Assembly (NCBI GenBank): GCA_000403475.2
Contig: KE159795.1
Location: 1,519,189 to 1,583,188, forward strand
Length of the DNA stretch: 64,000 bases
Source of the DNA: Lachnospiraceae bacterium MD308
GTDB taxonomy: Bacteria > Bacillota > Clostridia > Lachnospirales > Lachnospiraceae
Direction of reading: 5' to 3'
Shown here: piece after piece, positions 1-8,077 of the stretch
Layout: each line of letters starts with the position of its first letter
How positions within the stretch are numbered: position 1 is the first letter of the stretch
Made by a program: the position numbers and the translations under genes
The notes under the pieces: generated by a model
Database searches by the model: none
What the model was told of the DNA's origin: nothing
The model's input: only the letters and a program-made list of their open reading frames with translations

Positions 1-44
1 AACATAAAATTATCTTTGATCGTAAGTTCCTGTAATTTTCTCAT
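1..44 (-). CDS. Rpn family nuclease, N-terminal fragment cut by window edge
   Basis: Only the first 14 codons are inside the window. They read MRKLQELTIKDNFM, which I recognise as the usual opening of Rpn-type PD-(D/E)XK nucleases (recombination-promoting nuclease, formerly called putative transposases) of clostridia. An AGGAGG-like ribosome site lies 6 nt before the ATG. A second Rpn-like gene, internally deleted, is at about 21.2-22.1 kb, so the genome carries several of these. The product call rests on a short N-terminus and could change once the rest is read. Confidence 0.5.
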   Translation of the reverse strand, partial: MRKLQELTIKDNFM

Positions 45-167
45 ATGCTTTCCTCCGTATATTGCAGAGGAATCCTTGAAAAAAGCATATCATAGCAAGT
101 CCTTTCTTTCAATCTATTTTTTCCCTTTTTGTTTTGTCCCATAAACAGCAGCCAAATGTCCGCCGCG

Positions 168-208
168 AAAAAGGCTGCCCCCTTTTCTAACACAAGGGGC
201 AGCCTTTT
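168..208 (-). terminator. Intrinsic terminator of hppA
   Basis: A perfect 13-bp stem (AAAAGGCTGCCCC with GGGGCAGCCTTTT) closes a 14-nt loop. It sits 14 nt after the hppA stop and is followed by a T run on the minus strand. Its symmetry would also stop transcription coming from the left. Confidence 0.85.
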
Positions 209-221
209 AACCGCATATTTC

Positions 222-2204
222 TTATAATAACCCGCCAATAGACAAAAACAACGGAGCAAACACCAGTGACACAATGGTCATCAGCTTAATCAGGATATTG
301 ATGGACGGGCCCGACGTATCTTTAAATGGGTCGCCTACCGTATCTCCCACTACAGCCGCTTTATGAGCCTCGCTGCCCTTGCCGCCATGGTTTCCGTCCT
401 CAATGTATTTCTTCGCATTATCCCATGCGCCGCCTGCATTGGACATGAAAATTGCCACCATGACTCCGGTCACGAGAGAACCTGCCAGGAGTCCTCCCAG
501 AGACGCCGGCCCTAACAGCACTCCCACAACCAGCGGCGCCGCCACTGCCATAATGCCCGGCACAAGCATTTCCTTTAACGCAGCCGTGGTAGAGATGGCA
601 ACGCAGGACTTGTAATCCGGCTTTCCGGTTCCCTCAAGGATGCCCGGAATCGTCCGAAACTGCCTTCTTACTTCCTCAATCATCTGGTACGCCGCCTTTG
701 ATACAGAAGACATGGTCATGGCCGAGAACAGGAACGGCAGCATGCCTCCCACGAACAGCCCGATAATCACACGGTAATCAAGGATATCAATCGTATCCAG
801 TTTCACAGATTCCGCATAAGTCACAAACAAAGATAACGCCGTGAGAGCTGCGGAGCCGATGGCAAAGCCTTTTCCCATAGCCGCAGTCGTATTTCCTACA
901 GCATCAAGCTTATCAGTGATATTCCGCACTGCAGAATCAAGCCCGGACATCTCCGCGATGCCGCCGGCATTGTCGGCAATCGGGCCGTAAGCGTCTACCG
1001 CAACGGTGATGGCCGTAGTTGACAGCATCCCCACCGCCGCCAGCGCAATCCCGTAAAGGCCGCAGAAATTATATGCCGCAAAAATGCCCGCGCAAATGAG
1101 GAGAATCGGCGCCGCCGTGGAGCGCATGCCCACCGCGATACCGCTTATGGTCGTTGTTGCCGGCCCGGTCTCTGACTGAGACGCAATCTCCTTTACGGAG
1201 CCGTAATCTCCCGACGTGTAAACTTCCGTGATAATTCCAATCAGTATACCGACCACAAGTCCTGAGACTATTGCAATGGCAGCATTGAAATTGCCGAAAA
1301 ACATGTTGCTTAAGACAAAGGATGCAATCAGCACAAGCACGCTTGCCGCGTAAGAGCCTGTCTTTAACGCCTTGTGGGGATTGGACTTCTCATCACCCCG
1401 CACAAAAAATGTTCCAAGGATGGACGCCGCCAGGCCGATTCCGGCAATCACCAGCGGAAATGCCGCGCCCGCGCCTTCAAAATAAACAAGCCCCAACGTC
1501 AGCGCCGAAATGAGCGCCCCCACATAGGACTCGAACAGGTCGGCGCCCATTCCGGCCACGTCGCCCACATTATCCCCAACATTGTCGGCGATAACCGCAG
1601 GATTTCTCGGGTCGTCCTCCGGGATGCCCGCCTCAACCTTCCCCACAAGGTCAGCGCCCACATCCGCCGCTTTTGTGTAGATGCCTCCGCCTACACGGGC
1701 AAACAGCGCGATAGAAGACGCTCCAAGGCTGAATCCAAACAGAATATCCGCATTTCCTGTAAAAATATAAATCGCGCTCACACCAAGCACTCCCAGCCCG
1801 GCCACGCACATACCCATCACTGCCCCGCCGGAAAACGCGATGGACAGAGCCTTGTTCATGCCGCTTTCCTTCGCCGCATTCGCGGTCCGGACATTCGCCT
1901 TCGTCGCAACGGTCATTCCAAAATACCCTGCCAGCGTAGAAAACAGCGCCCCGACCACAAAGCACACAGCCGTGATCCAGTTCCCGATGCCGACCCCAAT
2001 CAGCACAAAAAGAACCGCAACGAAGAAAATCAGTATCTTGTACTCAGCCGTCAGGAACGCTTTCGCGCCTTCGCTGATCGACCCCGCAATCTCTTTCATC
2101 CTGTCCGTTCCCGCAGGCTGCCTGCCAACTTTCGACGCAAGCATCGCCGCAAACAAAAGCGCAATGATTCCAAATGCCGGAACCAGATTCAATAAAACAT
2201 CCAT
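222..2204 (-). CDS. hppA: Membrane-bound Na+-translocating, K+-dependent pyrophosphatase
   Basis: Integral membrane pyrophosphatase that couples PPi hydrolysis to ion export, about 660 residues with many hydrophobic helices as expected for the family. Visible signatures are DNVGDNVGD (near residue 210), [20 protein letters not shown] and, near the C-terminus, [15 protein letters not shown], the acidic pyrophosphate and Mg2+ sites. The motif GNTTAA carries alanine where K+-independent proton pumps have lysine (GNTTKA). This points to the K+-dependent class, whose members mostly pump Na+. I start at ATG 2204 because GGGAGG lies 8 nt upstream; the TTG at 2210 is only 2 nt from it. Monocistronic, with its own terminator. 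Confidence 0.95.
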   Translation of the reverse strand: MDVLLNLVPAFGIIALLFAAMLASKVGRQPAGTDRMKEIAGSISEGAKAFLTAEYKILIFFVAVLFVLIGVGIGNWITAVCFVVGALFSTLAGYFGMTVATKANVRTANAAKESGMNKALSIAFSGGAVMGMCVAGLGVLGVSAIYIFTGNADILFGFSLGASSIALFARVGGGIYTKAADVGADLVGKVEAGIPEDDPRNPAVIADNVGDNVGDVAGMGADLFESYVGALISALTLGLVYFEGAGAAFPLVIAGIGLAASILGTFFVRGDEKSNPHKALKTGSYAASVLVLIASFVLSNMFFGNFNAAIAIVSGLVVGILIGIITEVYTSGDYGSVKEIASQSETGPATTTISGIAVGMRSTAAPILLICAGIFAAYNFCGLYGIALAAVGMLSTTAITVAVDAYGPIADNAGGIAEMSGLDSAVRNITDKLDAVGNTTAAMGKGFAIGSAALTALSLFVTYAESVKLDTIDILDYRVIIGLFVGGMLPFLFSAMTMSSVSKAAYQMIEEVRRQFRTIPGILEGTGKPDYKSCVAISTTAALKEMLVPGIMAVAAPLVVGVLLGPASLGGLLAGSLVTGVMVAIFMSNAGGAWDNAKKYIEDGNHGGKGSEAHKAAVVGDTVGDPFKDTSGPSINILIKLMTIVSLVFAPLFLSIGGLL

Positions 2205-2291
2205 ATACAAAACCTCCCATTCCTATTAGTATATGTAGATATGATACTTATGGACTGCCTTTGCAATCCAAAAACCGAATCTTGGTATGAT

Positions 2292-2328
2292 CCACCCTAA
2301 TGATCGATACTTTTCACGCATAGGGTGG
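2292..2328. repeat. Inverted repeat in the hppA leader
   Basis: CCACCCTA and TAGGGTGG form a perfect 8-bp stem around a 21-nt loop, about 90 nt upstream of hppA, with AT-rich promoter-like sequence further upstream (TATGATAATATGAT on the minus strand). It may be an operator or a structured leader. It does not match the fluoride, guanidine or c-di-GMP riboswitch consensus as far as I can judge. Confidence 0.4.
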
Positions 2329-2460
2329 GTTATACTAGTATCATATTATCATAAAAATGGGATTTGTGAATAACTAATTTCAGTTTTTTGAAGTTTTTTA
2401 TTCAATCGTCCGGAATTTTGGATATTGTTATTCATTTGTCAGTCTTGTTAAAACAAAAAC

Positions 2461-2492
2461 AAAAAAAATGCAGCTGCATCTCACGCAGCTAC
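2461..2492 (-). terminator. Intrinsic terminator of the ecf-truA operon
   Basis: The minus strand has GTAGCTGC, a 7-nt loop, GCAGCTGC and then eight T residues. The 8-bp stem (one G-U pair) overlaps the truA stop codon. Confidence 0.85.
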
Positions 2493-3229
2493 ATATATTT
2501 TATTTCCACCAGCACCAGCCCACACGCCGGAGCCGTGACGCCTGCCGCCGTCCTTTTTTTCTCCTCCAGTATCTCCCGCACCTTTTCCGGCTCGTAAAAT
2601 CCCCGCCCGACCCGGATCAGCGTTCCGGCGATAATCCTGACCATATTGTAGAGAAACCCATTTCCCGTAATGCGAATCACGATATCCGCGCCGTTCTCGG
2701 TGACCGTGATGTCCTCCACCGTCCGCACCGTATCCGAGACATTTGTCCTCACATTGCAAAAGCTCACGAAATCATGCTCCCCCACAAGATACGCCGCGCC
2801 CCGGCGCATCTTTTCCACATCCATGGGAAATGACACAAACGCGCTGTACTTCCTTTTCAGCGGATTCAAAACCGGGGCATTATAAATATGGTACTCGTAA
2901 GTTTTCCTCACGTTATCCTGATACCTGGGATGCCAGTCCGCACCCACCTCGTCGGACTTCGTGATGACAATGTCCTCCGGCATCCGCTGGTTCAGCGCAT
3001 AGGCCATCCGCTCCGGCGGAATGGAGGAGGCCGTGTCAAACACCGCCACATTCATAAGGGCATGCACCCCGGAATCCGTACGGCTCGCACCGATAATATG
3101 AATATCCTCCCCGGTAAGGCGGCCAAGTTCCCGGTTCAGCACTTCCTCAACCGTAATTCCATTTGGCTGAACCTGCCAGCCGCAGTAATCCGTACCGTCA
3201 TAGGCAACAAAAAGCCGCACTCTCCTCAC
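2489..3229 (-). CDS. truA: tRNA pseudouridine(38-40) synthase TruA
   Basis: Converts uridines 38-40 in the anticodon stem of tRNAs to pseudouridine. The 246-residue length is normal. The N-terminus has AYDGTDYCGWQ and the catalytic Asp sits in SRTDSGVHAL (near residue 50). The start is GTG at 3229, 7 nt after AGGAGGA; an in-frame GTG 9 nt further in lacks a ribosome site. Last gene of the ppi-ecfA1-ecfA2-ecfT-truA operon, 12 nt after ecfT. This truA position behind the ECF genes is widespread in Firmicutes. Confidence 0.95.
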   Translation of the reverse strand: MRRVRLFVAYDGTDYCGWQVQPNGITVEEVLNRELGRLTGEDIHIIGASRTDSGVHALMNVAVFDTASSIPPERMAYALNQRMPEDIVITKSDEVGADWHPRYQDNVRKTYEYHIYNAPVLNPLKRKYSAFVSFPMDVEKMRRGAAYLVGEHDFVSFCNVRTNVSDTVRTVEDITVTENGADIVIRITGNGFLYNMVRIIAGTLIRVGRGFYEPEKVREILEEKKRTAAGVTAPACGLVLVEIKYM

Positions 3230-3241
3230 GTATAATTCCTC

Positions 3242-4066
3242 CTAAAAAATCCACACCTTCAAAGGCACATATCTGCCAATCGCCACCACCGCGGCCACAT
3301 ATGCAAACATCACCGCATAAGCCGACAGATCCCTCCCTCTGTACCGGAGAGGTTTCATCTTCGTCCTGCCCTCGCCGCCGCGGTAGCACCGCGCCTCCAT
3401 GGCCATGGCAAGGTCATTTGCCCGGCGGAACGCAGACACAAAAAGAGGAACAAGAATCGGGATCATCGCCTTCGCCCTCTGCATGATATTGCCGCTCTCA
3501 AAATCCGCCCCCCTCGCCTGCTGCGCCTTCATGATCTTGTCCGTCTCTTCCAGAAGAATAGGGATGAACCGCAGCGCGATAGACATCATCATCGCCACCT
3601 CATGCACCGGAACCCGGAGCTTATTCAGCGGGGCAAGAAGTGCCTCAATGCCGTCCGTCAGCTCATTCGGCGTGGTGGTAAATGTCATCAGCGACGAGCC
3701 GATAATCAGGTAAATAAGCCTGACCGCCATATACACCGCATTCCTAAGCCCCACCGTCGTAATCGTAAGCCGCCAGACGTGAACCAGCACCTCCCCTTCT
3801 TTCTTAAGGAACAGGTTGAACACCACCGTAATCATAAGCAGCATGACCACAGGCTTTAAGCCCTTTACGATATAGCCAAAGGGAACCTTCGACGCCCGTA
3901 TGACCCCGATTAAAAATAATGTAGCCGCCAGATACCCTGCCATGCTCCGGAAGAGAAACAGGGAGATAAGGTAAAGCAATGTGGAGACAAGCTTTACCCT
4001 TGGGTCAAGCCGGTGCAGTATGCTCTTTGCCGGATAATATTGTCCTATTGTAATATCTCGAATCAT
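3242..4066 (-). CDS. ecfT: Energy-coupling factor transporter transmembrane protein EcfT
   Basis: Membrane subunit that couples the two EcfA ATPases to exchangeable vitamin-binding S components in group II ECF importers. The 274-residue protein has about five to six hydrophobic segments and the two cytoplasmic coupling motifs, seen as QQARGADFE (near residue 185) and EARCYRGGE (near residue 220). Its ATG overlaps the ecfA2 stop by 4 nt (ATGA), which implies translational coupling. No S component is encoded beside it, as usual for the shared-module type. Confidence 0.95.
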   Translation of the reverse strand: MIRDITIGQYYPAKSILHRLDPRVKLVSTLLYLISLFLFRSMAGYLAATLFLIGVIRASKVPFGYIVKGLKPVVMLLMITVVFNLFLKKEGEVLVHVWRLTITTVGLRNAVYMAVRLIYLIIGSSLMTFTTTPNELTDGIEALLAPLNKLRVPVHEVAMMMSIALRFIPILLEETDKIMKAQQARGADFESGNIMQRAKAMIPILVPLFVSAFRRANDLAMAMEARCYRGGEGRTKMKPLRYRGRDLSAYAVMFAYVAAVVAIGRYVPLKVWIF

Positions 4067-5007
4067 TTTACATTCTCCATTGTCTTACTGCCTTGCGCCT
4101 GATTGCCCGGGACATTCCCGTCTGCCCTGCTGCCGCCTGCCGCTGTGTTTCCCTGTGTTTTCATTCCCAGTGCACGCACAATTTCATCTGCCGCCTCCGA
4201 GACCGTCGTCGCGTCAATATTTACAGAAAGCCCCCGCTCCCTGAGGTCATGCATGATATAAGTCACCTGGGGCGCCGCAAGCCCCGCCTGCTCAAGCTCC
4301 CTGTAATGTGCGAATACCGCCTTAGGCTTGTCGTTGTACATGACCTCGCCGTGGTTCATCACAATAATCCTGTCCGCATACCGGGCGATGTCCTCCATGC
4401 TGTGAGACACTAAGATTACTGTCATGCCCGTCTGCCTGTGGAGATATGCCACCTGCTCTAAGATGTCATCCCTGCCCTTCGGGTCAAGCCCTGCCGTCGG
4501 CTCGTCCAGCACAAGCACCTTCGGGCGCATGGCAAGAACCCCCGCAATGGCCGCCCGCCGTTTCTGCCCGCCGGACAGCTCAAAAGGCGACGCCTGATAA
4601 TACTTTTCCTTAAGCCCCACAAGCTTAAGCGCCTCCAGCGCACGCGCTTTGCATTCCTCCAGGGAAAGCCCCTGGTTCTTCGGCCCAAAGCACACATCCG
4701 ACATCACGTCAATCTCAAAGAGCTGATGCTCGGGATACTGGAAGACCAGCCCCACCTCATTGCGTAGATTTTTCATATTGTAGCCCGTCTCGTAAATATT
4801 TTCGCCATTATAAAACAGCTTGCCGTCCGTCGCCTTGATAAGTCCGTTAAAATGCTGGATAAGCGTGGACTTTCCCGAACCGGTATGCCCGATTACTCCC
4901 ACAAACTCCCCGCCCGGAATCTCAAGGCAGATGTCCTTAAGCGCATGCTTTTCATAAGCCGTATCCGGACTGTATATATAGTTCAAATGTTCCAGTCTGA
5001 TTGACAT
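4063..5007 (-). CDS. ecfA2: ECF transporter ATP-binding subunit EcfA2
   Basis: ABC ATPase of the ECF module. Walker A is GHTGSGKSTL (near residue 38), the signature is LSGGQKRR (near 143), Walker B is VLVLDEPTAGLDPKG. It pairs with EcfA1 as a heterodimer under EcfT. After the usual end (near DEIVRALG) the protein carries a Gly/Ala/Asn/Gln-rich tail of about 33 residues that is not part of the ABC fold and looks disordered. It overlaps ecfT by 4 nt and follows ecfA1 by 61 nt. Confidence 0.95.
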   Translation of the reverse strand: MSIRLEHLNYIYSPDTAYEKHALKDICLEIPGGEFVGVIGHTGSGKSTLIQHFNGLIKATDGKLFYNGENIYETGYNMKNLRNEVGLVFQYPEHQLFEIDVMSDVCFGPKNQGLSLEECKARALEALKLVGLKEKYYQASPFELSGGQKRRAAIAGVLAMRPKVLVLDEPTAGLDPKGRDDILEQVAYLHRQTGMTVILVSHSMEDIARYADRIIVMNHGEVMYNDKPKAVFAHYRELEQAGLAAPQVTYIMHDLRERGLSVNIDATTVSEAADEIVRALGMKTQGNTAAGGSRADGNVPGNQAQGSKTMENVK

Positions 5008-5068
5008 AATCTATCCATCCATTTCTGCTCTTTTTCCGCCAAGCGCGCATATCCTGCCGCCTGCACTG

Positions 5069-5920
5069 TCAAATCTTTGCGCCGATGCAGTCCGCCAGTT
5101 CTTCTTTACGCAGTATCCCCGCAGGGATATCAAGCCCCCGCTTTCTCAGCTCGTCCGCCAGGATGGTCACCTGGGGCACGTCCAGACGGTATAACTTTAA
5201 CTTTTCCACCTGGCTGAAAATCTCCTTCGGCGTTCCCTCCATCACGACCTTCCCGTGATCCATCACGTAGATTTTATCCGCGTCCACCACTTCTTCCATA
5301 TAGTGTGTAATGAGGATGACCGTGACCTTCTTTTCCTCCCGGAGACGTTTCACCGTCTTTAATACCTCTTTCCTGCCCACCGGATCAAGCATGGCGGTGG
5401 GCTCGTCCAGCACGATGCACTTTGGCTCCATCGCCACCACCCCGGCAATCGCCACGCGCTGTTTCTGCCCGCCGGACAGCTTGTTGGGGGAATGATGGCG
5501 GTAAGAGAGCATCCCTACAGCTTTTAAGCTCTCCTCCACCCGCTGCCAGATCTCATCCGTCGGTACGCCTAAGTTTTCCGGGCCGAATCCCACATCTTCC
5601 TCCACAACTGTTCCGATGATCTGGTTGTCCGGGTTCTGGAACACCATGCCCGCCGACTGCCGGACATTCCAAAGCTCCTCCGGCTCTTTCGTATTACGCC
5701 CGTCCACCCATACCGTTCCGTCCGTGGGAACCAATATGGCGTTGAGATGCTTGGCAAACGTGGACTTCCCGGAGCCGTTGTGCCCCAGGACAGCGATAAA
5801 CTGCCCTTCTTTCACGTCGATATCCATGCCGTCTATCGCCCGGGAGGTTCCGATGACATTGCAGTCCTCATCCCGCTTTTCATATTCAAATACCAGTTTT
5901 TCTGCCCGAATCATATTCAT
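5069..5920 (-). CDS. ecfA1: ECF transporter ATP-binding subunit EcfA1
   Basis: First ABC ATPase of the vitamin-uptake ECF module, 283 residues. Walker A is GHNGSGKSTFAKHLN (near residue 46), the signature is LSGGQKQRVAIAGV, and Walker B is CIVLDEPTAMLDPVGR, followed by the switch His in ITHYMEE. It starts 7 nt after the cyclophilin stop. In many Firmicutes this cluster follows ribosomal protein genes; here the gene in front is a peptidyl-prolyl isomerase. Confidence 0.95.
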   Translation of the reverse strand: MNMIRAEKLVFEYEKRDEDCNVIGTSRAIDGMDIDVKEGQFIAVLGHNGSGKSTFAKHLNAILVPTDGTVWVDGRNTKEPEELWNVRQSAGMVFQNPDNQIIGTVVEEDVGFGPENLGVPTDEIWQRVEESLKAVGMLSYRHHSPNKLSGGQKQRVAIAGVVAMEPKCIVLDEPTAMLDPVGRKEVLKTVKRLREEKKVTVILITHYMEEVVDADKIYVMDHGKVVMEGTPKEIFSQVEKLKLYRLDVPQVTILADELRKRGLDIPAGILRKEELADCIGAKI

Positions 5921-5927
5921 AACAGAC

Positions 5928-6446
5928 CTACGCCTTCTCCGGCTCCGGATATTCTGTGCCCTTCGTGTCCACAGTAACCGTCTTCATCTTCTGATCCTCA
6001 AGAGGCCTGTCGCTGTAGTCCGTGTCCGTCTGTGCAATCTTATCTACCACGTCCATCCCTTCCGTAATCTGTCCGAAAGCGGCATACGCCCCGTCAAGAT
6101 GCGGAGAATTCTTGTGCATGATAAAAAACTGGGAGCCGGCAGAATCCGGGTTCATGGCCCGCGCCATAGAAAGCACTCCCGCCGTGTGTTTCAGATTGTT
6201 CGTAAATCCGTTCTGCCCAAACTCTCCTTTAATATTGTACCCCGGGCCGCCCATGCCTGTTCCGTCCGGACACCCGCCCTGGATCATAAAGCCGTTAATC
6301 ACACGGTGGAAGATAAGCCCGTCATAGTACCCTTTCTGAATCAGGGAAATAAAATTATTCACCGTATTCGGCGCAATCTCCGGGTAAAGCTCCGCCTTCA
6401 TCACATCTCCGTTTTCCATCTCAAACGTAACAACTGGATTTTCCAT
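5928..6446 (-). CDS. Cyclophilin-type peptidyl-prolyl cis-trans isomerase
   Basis: Catalyses cis-trans isomerisation of X-Pro bonds. The 172-residue single-domain protein has no signal peptide, so it should be cytoplasmic. Core motifs are FHRVINGFMIQGG (near residue 47), the catalytic Arg in FHRV, and GSQFFIMH (near residue 107). It is the first gene of the operon that continues into ecfA1, and it follows an AT-rich promoter region. A functional tie to vitamin uptake is not implied; the pairing may be only transcriptional. Confidence 0.92.
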   Translation of the reverse strand: MENPVVTFEMENGDVMKAELYPEIAPNTVNNFISLIQKGYYDGLIFHRVINGFMIQGGCPDGTGMGGPGYNIKGEFGQNGFTNNLKHTAGVLSMARAMNPDSAGSQFFIMHKNSPHLDGAYAAFGQITEGMDVVDKIAQTDTDYSDRPLEDQKMKTVTVDTKGTEYPEPEKA

Positions 6447-6542
6447 CTTAATATCTCTCCTTTATCTTATAAAAAAAATATGTTCCATTATAAACCGTCT
6501 ACTATTTTAGACCATAATCTGTGATTCGTAAAGTATAAGCGA

Positions 6543-7163
6543 TTATTTTTTCAACAATGTAAGCTTTACCAGCCCGCCCTTTTCCGCGAATCCCGTCTCC
6601 CACAAATCTTTCAGAGAAAACCACACCGCCTCTCCGTAAGTCGCCGTCTTCACCTTAAAGACACCGCTTTCCTGCCCATACCCGACAATCAAAAACCAAT
6701 GCCAGATATAATCCTTAAACTGCTCTCTGTCCTTATGCTGCAGCAGCAGGACAGGTACAGGCATCCCCTGATTTATCTGGCTCTTCACAAGGCCTTCCGC
6801 CTCTTTCACTGTGCGCGTTCCGGGAAACTCCTCCATGCCAAGCTGCCCTGCCATCCCCGCATCCCCGATATATTTTTCAAACCCGCTGATAAACCATGAA
6901 ATTTTCCTCACTCCGCTGACCCTGGGGCTGATATACGGTTTCATCACCTGGCTGAAACGCTTGTAATCCTCTATGCTCAGATGTGCGATATCATAAGGAT
7001 AAAGCTTTCCCATATCCATATGCTTTGCAAAATAAATACAGCAGTCGCAAGCCGTCGCAGCAGCACAGCCTCCGATATGCATGACCACATTGGTAAACCA
7101 GTCCTGGTTCCCGCCGAACGCGCCGTCAATCTCAAAATAATCCAGTTCCTTCCTTATATCCAA
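6543..7163 (-). CDS. Uncharacterised protein, papain/C39-like cysteine protease fold suspected
   Basis: 206 residues, no signal peptide. I recognise no named family. The layout Gln (GGNQDWF, residue 20), Cys (HIGGCAAATACD, near 33) and His (YIWHWFLIVGYG, near 165) matches the order of the oxyanion Gln, nucleophile Cys and catalytic His in papain-like and C39 peptidases. The HWFLIVGYG strand in particular resembles the C39 His motif. It also has extra Cys residues just after the nucleophile (CDCC). It stands alone between the ppi operon and an ABC exporter. Peptidase activity is inference. Confidence 0.6.
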   Translation of the reverse strand: MDIRKELDYFEIDGAFGGNQDWFTNVVMHIGGCAAATACDCCIYFAKHMDMGKLYPYDIAHLSIEDYKRFSQVMKPYISPRVSGVRKISWFISGFEKYIGDAGMAGQLGMEEFPGTRTVKEAEGLVKSQINQGMPVPVLLLQHKDREQFKDYIWHWFLIVGYGQESGVFKVKTATYGEAVWFSLKDLWETGFAEKGGLVKLTLLKK

Positions 7164-7330
7164 TGAACTCCCTCCGCTTTCATTAAAAAATCCTTTTCAT
7201 GCATTTTACCCGCAGTTTCATTATATTATAGGCATAAATCATATATCTTTCAACAAAAAACATTTTCTTCAAATCATTGTTTATACATCGCGTCTACACT
7301 TTTCCGGGCAATGTCAGCATGGCGGCACCA

Positions 7331-8071
7331 TCACAGCTCCCCCATCCGCCCCAGTATCTCCCGATAGAACTCCTTACGCCCGTCCTTTTTTACCAGCTCG
7401 TCCAGTATCACCCCGTCCTTAAGCAAAAGAATCCGGCTGCAAAAACTTGCCATCTGCGGGTCATGGGTCACCATGACAATCGTCTTTTTGTATTCCCTGT
7501 TGATCTTATCCAATGCGTCAATCACAATCTGCCCCGACTTAGAATCCAGGTTCCCGGTAGGCTCGTCCGCCAGAATAAGGTCGGGATCATTTATCAGCGC
7601 GCGGCAGATAGCTGTCCTCTGCTTTTCCCCGCCCGACAGCTCGTACGGGTACTTTTTCAGCAGATGCGCGATCTGAAACTTCTCCGCATGCCCTCGGGTT
7701 TCTTTCACCATCCGCCCTTTCTTCTCCTTCCCCAGAATCATAGGCAGCATAATATTCTCCTCCACCGTGAGGCTGTCCATCAGATAAAAATCCTGAAAGA
7801 CGAACCCGATCCGGTGCAGCCTGAGCCGAGCCAGGGAATCCCCCCGGATTTTCCCCGTCTCCTTCCCGCAAAAGTAAAGCTCCCCGCCGGTCTGCTTATC
7901 AATCAGTCCAAGCACCTTCAAAAGCGTCGTCTTGCCGCACCCGGACTTTCCCATAATCCCCACAAACTCTCCTTTTTCCACCGAAAGATCAATCCCTTTG
8001 ATTGCTTCTGTCTTTTCCCCTCCCGGCATTCCATAACACCGCACAAGATTATTTGCCCTTAAAACATCCAT
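7331..8071 (-). CDS. ABC transporter ATP-binding protein, BceA/MacB type
   Basis: 246-residue ATPase of the type that serves FtsX-like permeases in peptide-antibiotic sensing and detoxification. Walker A is GKSGCGKTTLLKVLG (near residue 39), the signature is LSGGEKQRTAICRAL (near 143), Walker B is LILADEPTGNLDSKSG, and the switch His is in VTHDP. It starts 6 nt after the permease gene and is the last gene of the sigma/anti-sigma/permease/ATPase operon. Its place suggests export or resistance function controlled by the ECF sigma factor; the substrate cannot be read from sequence. Confidence 0.9.
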   Translation of the reverse strand: MDVLRANNLVRCYGMPGGEKTEAIKGIDLSVEKGEFVGIMGKSGCGKTTLLKVLGLIDKQTGGELYFCGKETGKIRGDSLARLRLHRIGFVFQDFYLMDSLTVEENIMLPMILGKEKKGRMVKETRGHAEKFQIAHLLKKYPYELSGGEKQRTAICRALINDPDLILADEPTGNLDSKSGQIVIDALDKINREYKKTIVMVTHDPQMASFCSRILLLKDGVILDELVKKDGRKEFYREILGRMGEL

Positions 8072-8077
8072 ACCGCA

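Noticed and set aside
1374-2195. Long plus-strand frames opposite hppA
   Set aside because: They mirror the coding strand of a clearly intact hppA, lack ribosome sites and have unnatural Arg/His-rich composition.
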